DNA from: VFMC01 sp040398525
GTDB taxonomy: Bacteria > Actinomycetota > Acidimicrobiia > Acidimicrobiales > Ilumatobacteraceae
Assembly (NCBI GenBank): GCA_040398525.1
Contig: JBBATY010000016.1
Coordinates: forward strand, 1-64,000
DNA length: 64,000 bases
Direction of reading: 5' to 3'
The notes beneath the pieces were generated by a model. That model did not search any database and had not been told where the DNA came from. It was given only the letters and a program-made list of their open reading frames with translations. Within the stretch, counting starts at the first letter, position 1. The number at the start of each line of letters is the position of its first letter. The translations under genes were made by a program, and so were the position numbers. Below, one piece after another: positions 25,858 to 33,861 of the stretch.

Positions 25858-26535
25858 ATGCTGTGGACTGCCCTCGGAGACGCCCTGCCTCAGGCCTTCG
25901 GGATCGCCATCAGCCCGATCCCGGTGGTGCTGGTCATCCTGATGCTCGTGTCGTCACGGGCCAAGGTGAACGGGCCGCTGTTCCTGGCCGGTTGGATGCT
26001 CGGTGCGGCGCTCGTCACCGGGCTGGGGTACGTCCTGGCCGATGCGGCCGAGGCCGACCAGGGTGGTGCGGGCTCCGACGGGGTGGCGATCGGGCAGCTG
26101 CTGTTCGGTCTGCTCTTCCTGGTGCTCGCAGCACGTCAGTGGCGCTCGCGGCCGGCCGCTGGCGAGGAGCCTCCGACGCCCAAGCTGTTCGCTGCGGTCG
26201 ACACGATGGGCCCGCTCAAGGTCTGTGGTCTGGCGTTCGTCGCCTGCGCGGTGAACCCGAAGAACCTTCCCCTTGCCGCATCGGGTGGTGCCACCATGGC
26301 CGGAGCCGGTCTGTCGACGGGCCAGGCGATCGTCGCCGTACTGATCTTCGTGCTCATCGCGTCTGCGTCGATCATCGCACCGGTGGTCGTCTATCTGGCC
26401 CTCGGTGATCGGTCGGCCGAGGTGCTGTCCGGGTGGAAGACGTGGCTGGTCGCCAACAACAGCACGGTCATGACGGTCCTGTTCGCCGTCCTCGGGGCGA
26501 AGATGCTGGGCGCAGGTCTCGGCCTGTTCGCATGA
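25858..26535 (+). CDS. GAP family (Sap/LysE-like) membrane transporter
   Basis: 225-residue protein with six predicted membrane helices, resembling the GAP family named for mycobacterial proteins that help export glycopeptidolipids or sulfolipids, part of the LysE-like superfamily. Helix 1 contains the conserved ISPIPVVLVILML, and helix 4 starts after CAVNPKNLPLAASGG, where the N-P-K/N motif is characteristic. It probably moves a lipid or small metabolite outward. The ATG at 25858 has GACACT 12 nt upstream. The following HAD gene begins 13 bp after its stop and is likely co-transcribed. Confidence 0.75.
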   Translation: MLWTALGDALPQAFGIAISPIPVVLVILMLVSSRAKVNGPLFLAGWMLGAALVTGLGYVLADAAEADQGGAGSDGVAIGQLLFGLLFLVLAARQWRSRPAAGEEPPTPKLFAAVDTMGPLKVCGLAFVACAVNPKNLPLAASGGATMAGAGLSTGQAIVAVLIFVLIASASIIAPVVVYLALGDRSAEVLSGWKTWLVANNSTVMTVLFAVLGAKMLGAGLGLFA

Positions 26536-26548
26536 GAGAATCGCGGTC

Positions 26549-27478
26549 GTGAGCGGAGCTTCCAGCAGACCGGTGACGGAGATGTTGTCGTCGTGGCGGC
26601 CGGGGCCGACGCTCGACGCGATCGTCGACTTCCTGGGCCAGAGCTCCGAGGTTGCTCCCGAGCAGCGACTGGCGGTGTTCGACAACGACGGGACCCTGTG
26701 GTGCGAGAAGCCGGTGTACCCCCAGCTCGCCTACTTCGTCCATGAGTTGCAGGATGCAGTCGAGGCGCAGCCCGGCCTGGCCGAGCGCGCCGAGTACGCC
26801 GCATTGCTCGGCAGCGACCACGCCGCGATGGCCGAGCTCGGCCTGCCGCGGATCGGCATGGCGCTGCTCGAGCTGTTCGAGGGCTGGACACCCGAGCGTT
26901 TTGCCGACCGCTCCCGTCACTTCCTTCAGCACGCCCCGCACCCGACGCTCGGTCGCGAGTTCGGCCGGGCCGTCTACCGGCCGATGCTCGACCTGGCCGA
27001 TGCGCTGCGTGCCCACGGGTTCACCGTCGCCATCGTGTCCGGTGGTGGCACCGAGTTCGTCCGCGCCGTCAGCCGCGAGTTGTACGGCGTCGAGCCCGAG
27101 GCCGTCGTCGGCAGTTTCGTCGGCTACGAGTACCGGCCCGGTGCTGCCGGGCCCGAGTTGGTCCGCACCGCCAGGCTCGACGGCGAGGCCAACGAGGGTG
27201 TCGCCAAGGTGCTCGGCATCCAGCAGCACCTCGGTCGTCGGCCGGTGTTCGCTGCCGGCAACTCGGCCGGCGACCGCGACATGCTCGACTGGGCCCAGGC
27301 TGCACCCGGCCCGTCGATGGCCCTGCTTGTCGACCACGATGACGCCGATCGCGAGTTCGCGTACGAGAGCGTGGCAGGCACCTTCGCGAGCGACGAGCGC
27401 ATCGTCGACGTCGCTCGCTCGAGCGGCTGGACCGTTGCGAGCATCGCCACCGACTGGGAACGGGTCTTCGACGGCTGA
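26549..27478 (+). CDS. HAD superfamily phosphatase
   Basis: 309-residue haloacid dehalogenase-fold hydrolase. Motif I is AVFDNDGTLW (nucleophile Asp and acid/base Asp), motif II is IVSGGGTEF, and motif IV is FAAGNSAGDRDML, placing it among SerB-like phosphatases with a helical cap (residues about 70-140). It probably dephosphorylates a small molecule in the cytoplasm. The GTG start at 26549 follows the GAP stop by 13 bp. It converges with the formylglycine-generating enzyme gene, leaving only 6 bp. Confidence 0.82.
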   Translation: MSGASSRPVTEMLSSWRPGPTLDAIVDFLGQSSEVAPEQRLAVFDNDGTLWCEKPVYPQLAYFVHELQDAVEAQPGLAERAEYAALLGSDHAAMAELGLPRIGMALLELFEGWTPERFADRSRHFLQHAPHPTLGREFGRAVYRPMLDLADALRAHGFTVAIVSGGGTEFVRAVSRELYGVEPEAVVGSFVGYEYRPGAAGPELVRTARLDGEANEGVAKVLGIQQHLGRRPVFAAGNSAGDRDMLDWAQAAPGPSMALLVDHDDADREFAYESVAGTFASDERIVDVARSSGWTVASIATDWERVFDG

Positions 27479-27484
27479 GCGTGC

Positions 27485-28429
27485 TCAGTCTGCGGTCGGC
27501 CGATCGCCGACGACGCAGCGGAAGCCGACGTGGCTCATGCCGGTGTCGACCATCTGCGGCCGGCGGGCAGCCGGTCGGTACCTGCGACAGTATGAGTCGG
27601 CGCACAGGAACGACCCGCCCTTGATGACCTTGCGGGGGATGCGGAACTGCGGCTGTGCCGGGTCGAAGCTGGCATCGATGTCGGCGCCGCGCGGGTTGGC
27701 CGGCACGCAGCACGGCTTGTCGGCGTCGTGGGCGTGGCGCGGCGAGTACCAGTCGTCGGTCCACTCCCACACGTTGCCTGCCATGTCGTACAGCCCGTAC
27801 CCGTTCGGCGGGTAGGTGGCGACCGGCGTGGTGCTGCCCGAGCCTGCCTCGGCTCGCCACGGGAAGTCGCCACGGAAGTAGTTGGCCAGTGGCCGATCCA
27901 TCGAGTCCGGCCGGTCGCCCCAGACGAACGGCATCCCCACCAGTCCACCGCGCGCTGCCACCTCCCACTCGGCCTCGGTGGGAAGGCGCTTGCCCGCCCA
28001 GGCTGCGAATGCAACGGCGTCCTCGTGGGCGACGTGCACCACCGGATGGTCGAGGCGACGCTCGATCGACGAGCCGGACCCTTCGGGACGGTGCCAGCAG
28101 GCGTGCGGTGTCCACGCCCACCACTGCGACAGGTGGCGCAGGTCGACGGGTCCGGGCGTCGGGACGAACACCAGGGATCCGGGCACCAGGTTCTCGACCG
28201 GAGCTCCGGGGTAGTCGGCTGGGTCGAGCGGCCGCTCGGCGACGGTGACGTAGCCGGTCTCGACGACGAACGCGGCGAACTCGGCGTTGGTCGCCGGGGA
28301 GCGATCGATCGCGAACGCGTCGACCGACACCCGGTGGGTCGGCCCCTCTTCCGAGTAGTGGTCGTCGGACCCCAGCAGGTATGTGCCGGCCGGGATCTCG
28401 ACCATCGTCTCGCCGCGCAGCGCTTCCAT
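27485..28429 (-). CDS. Formylglycine-generating enzyme (sulfatase-modifying factor)
   Basis: 314-residue FGE-sulfatase-domain protein that oxidises the Cys of CxPxR/CxAxR sulfatases to formylglycine using O2. The active-site pair is Cys276 and Cys281 in GGSFLCADSYCRRYRP, with the C-x4-C spacing of authentic aerobic FGE, which separates it from EgtB-like relatives. Other family motifs are PVVHVAHEDAVAFAAWAG, KRLPTEAEWEVAARGG and DMAGNVWEWTDDWY. It starts 8 bp after the stop of a CTAGR-type arylsulfatase, so the enzyme and its substrate protein form one operon. The ATG at 28429 fits the family start. Confidence 0.92.
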   Translation of the reverse strand: MEALRGETMVEIPAGTYLLGSDDHYSEEGPTHRVSVDAFAIDRSPATNAEFAAFVVETGYVTVAERPLDPADYPGAPVENLVPGSLVFVPTPGPVDLRHLSQWWAWTPHACWHRPEGSGSSIERRLDHPVVHVAHEDAVAFAAWAGKRLPTEAEWEVAARGGLVGMPFVWGDRPDSMDRPLANYFRGDFPWRAEAGSGSTTPVATYPPNGYGLYDMAGNVWEWTDDWYSPRHAHDADKPCCVPANPRGADIDASFDPAQPQFRIPRKVIKGGSFLCADSYCRRYRPAARRPQMVDTGMSHVGFRCVVGDRPTAD

Positions 28430-28437
28430 CGGCGCGA

Positions 28438-29928
28438 TCAGCTGGGGAGGCCAGCCTCGAGCTTCTTCATCAACTGGCCGATGGTGAAGCTCGCCGACTT
28501 CTGCGACGGCGGGAACTCGACGAGTGACTGCATCATCTGCGCGACCAGTGCCTGCGCCGGGATCACCAGCCACGCGCGGTCGATCAGCCAGTCGAAGTAG
28601 GTGTTCGACGTCTGGTCGGCTCGCTCGTAGGGGTCGGTGCGCAGGTTGAAGATCTTCGGCACACGCAGCTCGGTGTACGGCTCCATCCAGACCTGCAGGG
28701 TCCCGGTGGCCCGCTGCTCGAGGAAGACGAACTTCCAGTTGTCGTACCGCAGGGCGGTGAGGTCGCCGTCGTCGGACACGTAGAAGAAGTGCTGGCGGGG
28801 GCTGCTGTCGGCTGCACCGGTGATGTAGTCGAGCTGGTTGTGGCCGTCGAGGTGCACCTTGTACTGCGTGCCGTTGAGCTCGGTGCCGGCCTTCAGCTGC
28901 TCGGCGATGTCGGGGTTGCCTGCCGCGGCGAGGAAGGTGACGAACCAGTCGTTGTGGCTGACGATGCCGTTCAGCACGGTGCCCGCCGGAATTCGGCCAG
29001 GCCAGCGCAGCATCGCCGGCACGCGGTAGGCGCCTTCCCAGCACGAGTTCTTCTCGTTGCGGAACGGTGTCATGCCGGCGTCGGGCCAGGTGTTCATGTG
29101 CGGACCGTTGTCGGTGCTGTACATGACGATCGTGTTCTCGGCGAGCCCCTGCTCGTCGAGGAACGCGAGCAGCTCACCGACGAGCGCGTCGTGGTCGATC
29201 ATCGCGTCGTGGTACTCGCTCTGCCAGCGTCCGGCCTGCCCGCGGCTGTCGGGCTTGACATGGGTGCGGAAGTGCATGTGGGTGGTGTTCACCCAGGCGA
29301 AGAACGGCGTCTCGCTCGACACGGCGTCGGCGATGAACCGCTTGGCGTGCGCCGCGACCTCGTCGTCGATGGTCTCCATCCGCTTCTTGGTGAGCGGGCC
29401 GGTGTCCTCGATCCGGCCGTCGGCGTGGCTGTGGATCACCCCGCGCGGACCGAAGCGCTGCTTGAAGTTGGGGAACTCGGCTTCGCTCGGGTAGTCCGGG
29501 TGCTCGGGCTCCTCCTCGGCGTTGAGGTGGTAGAGGTTGCCGAAGAACTCGTCGAAGCCGTGGTTGGTCGGCAGGTGCGCGTCGCGGTCGCCGAGGTGGT
29601 TCTTGCCGAACTGTCCCGTGGTGTAGCCGAGGGCCTTGAGTGCCGTCGCGATGGTGGGGTCGGAGTCCTGGAGCCCGAGCGCCGCGCCGGGCATGCCCAC
29701 CTTGGTGAGGCCGGTTCGGTAGGGGTTCTGGCCGCAGATGAATGCAGCTCGACCTGCGGTACAGCTCTGCTCGCCGTAGTAGTCGGTGAACCGAACACCC
29801 TCATTGGCGATGCGGTCGATGTTGGGGGTGCGGTACCCCATCATGCCGCTGCTGTAGCAGCTCAGGTTGGAGACGCCGATGTCGTCGCCCCAGATGACCA
29901 GGATGTTCGGCTTGTTTCCCTCGGACAT
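28438..29928 (-). CDS. Type I arylsulfatase (formylglycine-dependent)
   Basis: 496-residue alkaline-phosphatase-fold sulfatase. The formylglycine site is Cys56 in SCTAGRAAF (CxAxR), with metal-site Asp15-Asp16 in IWGDDIG, later GKNHLGD and STDNGPH. There is no signal peptide, so it is probably cytosolic, acting on imported sulfate esters, or exported after modification by another route. CAAGGAGC upstream is a good ribosome-binding site. The downstream FGE gene (8 bp away) supplies maturation. It is divergent from a large LuxR-family regulator with a palindrome between, a likely control point. The substrate class (aryl, steroid or sugar sulfate) is unknown. Confidence 0.92.
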   Translation of the reverse strand: MSEGNKPNILVIWGDDIGVSNLSCYSSGMMGYRTPNIDRIANEGVRFTDYYGEQSCTAGRAAFICGQNPYRTGLTKVGMPGAALGLQDSDPTIATALKALGYTTGQFGKNHLGDRDAHLPTNHGFDEFFGNLYHLNAEEEPEHPDYPSEAEFPNFKQRFGPRGVIHSHADGRIEDTGPLTKKRMETIDDEVAAHAKRFIADAVSSETPFFAWVNTTHMHFRTHVKPDSRGQAGRWQSEYHDAMIDHDALVGELLAFLDEQGLAENTIVMYSTDNGPHMNTWPDAGMTPFRNEKNSCWEGAYRVPAMLRWPGRIPAGTVLNGIVSHNDWFVTFLAAAGNPDIAEQLKAGTELNGTQYKVHLDGHNQLDYITGAADSSPRQHFFYVSDDGDLTALRYDNWKFVFLEQRATGTLQVWMEPYTELRVPKIFNLRTDPYERADQTSNTYFDWLIDRAWLVIPAQALVAQMMQSLVEFPPSQKSASFTIGQLMKKLEAGLPS

Positions 29929-30006
29929 GAGAGCTCCTTGTCGATGACGTGCCGCGGCGCGACGGGTGACGCGACGTTTGACCCAGGTTGGGCTGGGGTG
30001 AAAGTC

Positions 30007-30036
30007 GGAGGATCACCCCGTCGGGGGTAATCCTCC
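30007..30036. promoter_or_regulatory. Palindrome between the sulfatase and LuxR-family regulator genes
   Basis: GGAGGATCACCCC (30007-30019) and GGGGTAATCCTCC (30024-30036) pair at 12 of 13 positions around a 4-nt centre, 79 bp from the sulfatase start and 78 bp from the regulator start. It is a candidate operator for both. Confidence 0.5.
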
Positions 30037-30113
30037 GGTCGCGGTATCCAGAGTTGCGCATGGCACGCCGATCGCCCTCGGTCGGCTCCGTGCGATCCCG
30101 TACCATGAGTGGC

Positions 30114-32768
30114 ATGGGAAGCTCTGGTCGCCGTCAGCTCCCGACCACCTCCCGTCCGGCGGTCTTCGCCGACACGAAGTTCATGCCTGCGCGACCCCAG
30201 GCCACCTTGGTCGAGCGGACGGCGCTCGTGCAGCGCCTGATCGGTGCCGACGATCTGCCGCTCACGGTGGTGATCGGCTCGCCGGGGTCCGGCAAGTCGT
30301 GGTTGCTCGGTGAGTGGTATCGGCATGCAACCACCGATGGCGCGGTCACCTGGCTGTCGGCCGACCGTGGCGACACCGATCCGGTCCGCTTCTGGCGCGG
30401 GTTCATCGCGGCCATGCAGCGCATCGTGCCGGAGTTCGGCATTGCGAGTGCCGACGCGATGACGCTCGACCGGGCCGTGTCGGCCGATGCGCTCGAGAGC
30501 CTCTTGGTCGACGACGGTGCACTCGACCGCCGTGTCCGGCTGGTGATCGACGACTTCCACCTCGTCGCGGGTGATGCGGTCGAGCAGCTTCGGCATCTGC
30601 TCGAGCGCGGGCTTCACAACGTCCGTTTGCTGCTCGGCAGCCGTACCGAACCCAGCATCGGCGTCCAACGCCTCCGACTGCGGCGGGAGGTGTGCGAGAT
30701 CCGCGACGGCCATCTTCGCCTCGATGTCGGTGAGACGGCCCAGTTGCTCGCGGCGCTGGGCGTCGATCCGCTGACGATCGATGTGGGGACGGTTCATCGA
30801 CGGACCGAGGGCTGGCTGGCCGGCGTCCAGATGGCGGCGCTGGCGGCGGTGGGCGCAGACGATCCGGCCCGCCGAATCAGTGACGTCTTGTCGGGTGGCC
30901 GGTTGCTCGTCGATTACCTCGCCGCCGAGGTGCTGGCCAGCCAGAGCGAGCCGATGCGTCGATTCCTCGAGGACACGTGTGTCGTCGACGAGCTCGACAA
31001 CGATCTGGTTCGCTCGCTCACCGCGGGCAGCGCCGCGGAAGCAGTGACGCTTCAGCAGGTCGAGGACGCCAACCTGTTGATCGACCGGCTCGACCCGGAC
31101 GGCACGGTATATCGCTACCACCACCTGTTCGCCGAGACGCTGCGCAGCCGACTGGCCGCCCACGACCCCGACCGGTTCCGGGCCCAGCATCTCCGAGCGG
31201 CCGAGGTGTTCGTGGCCAGGGGTGCTGCGACCGAGGCGGTCCGTCACTTCTGGTTCGCCGAACGGCGCGACCAGGCGGCCCGCCTGATCCGCGGGAACAT
31301 GACCTCGGTGTTGCTCGCCCCAGGTGCACCGCCTCCCGTCGAGGAGATCGAGTTGAGCCTGGGGCGCGACGAGCTGGCGTTCGCGCCCGGCGACGCGGTC
31401 GGCTACGCCCTCGCACTCCTGATGAACGGCCGCCCGGCCGACGCGAACGCGCTGCTCGACCTCGTCGACTCGCTCGGTGCCGAGCAGTTCGCTGCGGCGG
31501 ATCGCCAGCATCTGCTGTGCATGCGCACCGGGACGTTGATGCTGCTCGGCGACGCCAGCGCAGCAGCGCGAACGATGGCAGCAGTCGTCGCAATGGTCCG
31601 TTCCGGGGAGGGTGCGCCCGATGCGCTCACCAAGGTGGCCCTTCCGCAGGGCATCCGTGCGGCTGCATGGGAGGGGAGCTTCGATCGCGCCGACGACTTC
31701 GACGACGTGCTGTCCGCGCTGCAGGCAGGTACCAACGACCCGGTCTTCGATCGGGTCGAGGCGGTCGGGGCCCGAGCGTTTCTGTGCTTCGAGCGTGGCC
31801 GGGTCGACGAGGCGATTCGGCTCGCGCGCGCAGCCGAGTCCGCCGCCCACGAGCTCGATGTCGTCGGCAACGGCTCGAGCACGGCCGTGTACGCAGTGCT
31901 TGCTGCAGCCCTGCTCGAACAGGGCCATCTCGACGAGGCAGCAGCGTTCGTCGACGAGGCGCTCGGCACGGGACGTGCCGAGCGCATTCCGTCGCTCACG
32001 CTGGCATCGATCGTGCGCGCCAGGCTGTTCCGTGCCGACGGGCATTTCGACGCTGCGTTGGCGACGATCGAGGCCGCCCGCAGCCGGGTGGGTCTGACTC
32101 GAACCGGAACGACGCTCGGCGACCGCCTCGACCAGGTCGAGATCGCGGTGCGCTTGGCGCTCGGTGACCTCACCAAGGCCTCACTGCTCGCCGACGGGAT
32201 GCAACCCGGCCGGCTGGGGCAGTTGATGCGCGGATGGGTCGACCTCGCCGCCGGGAGGCTGTCGGTGGCGGCATCGATCGCGGCCTCGCTGTGCGACTCG
32301 GCCGGCGCCCCCCGCCAGGAGCTCGACGCGTTGCTGCTCAGCGCGCGGCTGGCAGCCGAGCGTGAGGCCCCCGAGCTCGACGAGCTCGCTGGCCGGTTGC
32401 TCGACCTGGCCGAGTCGACCGGCGCAGTGCTCCCGCTCGCCGAGGCGGGAACTGCCGTGCTGCAGGCGGTCGTGCGAGCGTCGCGAACACGGCCGCGCTC
32501 GGCGGTGATCGATCGGCTGCTCACCACCCGACCGATGCCCCGACCTGCCGACCAGGCCCGGCCGGAGTATCGGGTCGAGGAGCTGTCGGCCCGCGAGTTG
32601 ATCGTGCTCCAGTACATGGCCACATCGCTCAGCAACCAGGAGATCGCCCGCGAGCTCTACCTGTCGGTCAACACGGTGAAGACCCACGTGAAGCACGTCC
32701 TGCGCAAGCTGCGCGCCACGTCGCGCGTCGAAGCGGTCGAACGAGCGCAGGCGCTGCACTACCTCTGA
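30114..32768 (+). CDS. LAL/MalT-type LuxR family transcriptional regulator
   Basis: 884-residue ATP-dependent regulator. An N-terminal STAND NTPase has Walker A GSPGSGKSW and Walker B LVIDDFHLV, with a winged-helix-like YRYHHLFAETL segment; a long helical-repeat (TPR-like) sensor region follows; the C-terminal LuxR helix-turn-helix is LSARELIVLQYMATSLSNQE through SVNTVKTHVKHVLRKL. It is the size and order of MalT and LAL regulators, which bind an inducer and ATP to activate neighbouring genes. It is divergent from the sulfatase-FGE operon, its likely target. The ATG at 30114 is preferred because TACCAT lies 13 nt ahead; the ATG at 30105 would overlap that element. Confidence 0.85.
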   Translation: MGSSGRRQLPTTSRPAVFADTKFMPARPQATLVERTALVQRLIGADDLPLTVVIGSPGSGKSWLLGEWYRHATTDGAVTWLSADRGDTDPVRFWRGFIAAMQRIVPEFGIASADAMTLDRAVSADALESLLVDDGALDRRVRLVIDDFHLVAGDAVEQLRHLLERGLHNVRLLLGSRTEPSIGVQRLRLRREVCEIRDGHLRLDVGETAQLLAALGVDPLTIDVGTVHRRTEGWLAGVQMAALAAVGADDPARRISDVLSGGRLLVDYLAAEVLASQSEPMRRFLEDTCVVDELDNDLVRSLTAGSAAEAVTLQQVEDANLLIDRLDPDGTVYRYHHLFAETLRSRLAAHDPDRFRAQHLRAAEVFVARGAATEAVRHFWFAERRDQAARLIRGNMTSVLLAPGAPPPVEEIELSLGRDELAFAPGDAVGYALALLMNGRPADANALLDLVDSLGAEQFAAADRQHLLCMRTGTLMLLGDASAAARTMAAVVAMVRSGEGAPDALTKVALPQGIRAAAWEGSFDRADDFDDVLSALQAGTNDPVFDRVEAVGARAFLCFERGRVDEAIRLARAAESAAHELDVVGNGSSTAVYAVLAAALLEQGHLDEAAAFVDEALGTGRAERIPSLTLASIVRARLFRADGHFDAALATIEAARSRVGLTRTGTTLGDRLDQVEIAVRLALGDLTKASLLADGMQPGRLGQLMRGWVDLAAGRLSVAASIAASLCDSAGAPRQELDALLLSARLAAEREAPELDELAGRLLDLAESTGAVLPLAEAGTAVLQAVVRASRTRPRSAVIDRLLTTRPMPRPADQARPEYRVEELSARELIVLQYMATSLSNQEIARELYLSVNTVKTHVKHVLRKLRATSRVEAVERAQALHYL

Positions 32769-32802
32769 ACCGGGCCGCAGCGGTCGGCGCGGCTGCCGAT
32801 AC

Positions 32803-33609
32803 TCAGGCGTCGGCCGGCAGCCCCTCGTCAGTGCAGGGCAGGGTTGCGTCGGGATAGTTGTACGCGAAATTGAGCTCAATGTCGTCGGCGACGCGCGAGA
32901 TGACAGCGGGTTTCACGCGGATCAGCCCGGAGAACGGCTCTTCGAGCGTCTCGATCACATAGAGCGTGCCGCCGAGCAGTGCGGCCATCGCCGTGGCCAG
33001 CACCAGCAGCACGTTTCGCCGCATATCGGGGATGGCGAACGAGGTGAGCAGCAGCACTGCGCCGATCACTGCAGCGATCATCAGCACGATGGTGAGGATC
33101 GGCAGGTTCGGCGAGGCCTCGTTGAGGCGGACCAAGCGTGCCTCCGACTGCGAGCGGCTCAACGACACCACCTGGCCGACGATCGCGCCGGGACCGTCGA
33201 GGATCTTGGGGATCTCGTCGGTGAACTGCTCGGCCCAGTAGGTGACGGTGTCGGACGAGCCGAACTCCGCCATCGCCGGCCACTCGAGGTGCTTCACGGC
33301 GCGGGCGTAGCAGATCGACGTCGCCTGGAGCGCCTGGCCCCGGTCGTCGGGCAGCATCCCAGCGTTCTCGTACAGCAGGGCGATGGCCGAGGCCTCGTTC
33401 GACGCGGACTGGTTGGCGCGCTGGTAGGTCTGGGTGGCCTGGGCCAGCACGAAGGCGGTCATGAACACCGTGAGGGTGAGGATCGGACCGGTGAAGCCCT
33501 CGGTCTTGATGCCCTGGAAGTCCTTACCGAACAGCGAGCTCACTCTCGGGCGGAGGAGGAAGACGCCGACAGGTACGGCGGCGAGCGCGGCGACGAAGGC
33601 CCAGAACAT
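32803..33609 (-). CDS. DUF4239 (bestrophin-like) membrane protein
   Basis: 268-residue membrane protein with four hydrophobic segments: one at the N-terminus, one at about residues 44-60, and two near residues 175-225, separated by a long helical domain (QRANQSASNEASAIALLYE). This is the DUF4239 arrangement, distantly compared with bestrophin-type channels; the function is unknown. GGAG precedes the ATG at 33609. It is convergent with the LuxR-type regulator and divergent from a deacetylase lipoprotein, with a TetR-type palindrome in the gap. Confidence 0.7.
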   Translation of the reverse strand: MFWAFVAALAAVPVGVFLLRPRVSSLFGKDFQGIKTEGFTGPILTLTVFMTAFVLAQATQTYQRANQSASNEASAIALLYENAGMLPDDRGQALQATSICYARAVKHLEWPAMAEFGSSDTVTYWAEQFTDEIPKILDGPGAIVGQVVSLSRSQSEARLVRLNEASPNLPILTIVLMIAAVIGAVLLLTSFAIPDMRRNVLLVLATAMAALLGGTLYVIETLEEPFSGLIRVKPAVISRVADDIELNFAYNYPDATLPCTDEGLPADA

Positions 33610-33720
33610 CGATGACACTCCATTTCCTCGGCCGCTCGGCACGCCCAGCGACCACTCCGGATGACGACGAACTGTCGTAGCACAGCCCGCGTCGGCGCAC
33701 TGGTTGACATGCCCGAGATT

Positions 33721-33748
33721 TGACCGACCGGTCATGACCAGTCGGTCA
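33721..33748. promoter_or_regulatory. 28-bp near-perfect palindrome, TetR-operator-like
   Basis: TGACCGACCGGTCA and TGACCAGTCGGTCA (33721-33748) form a dyad matching at 13 of 14 positions, centred on GGTCATGACC. It lies between divergent genes, 112 bp from the DUF4239 start. The CGACCGGTC-type core is usual for TetR regulators; no such gene is adjacent. Confidence 0.6.
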
Positions 33749-33861
33749 TCGCCTACCGGTTATCGCCCGTTGCTCGCGCAGTGCATCTGCGAGGACGTCG
33801 TGGTGCGACGTCAGGACGATCGGCCTGCTGTGGCGGCACGCGAGCCCGGCAGGCTGGAGCG

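Noticed and set aside
30105..30113. ATG at 30105 as the start of the LuxR-family regulator
   Set aside because: It overlaps the TACCAT element that lies 13 nt before ATG 30114, so the latter start fits the leaderless pattern better.
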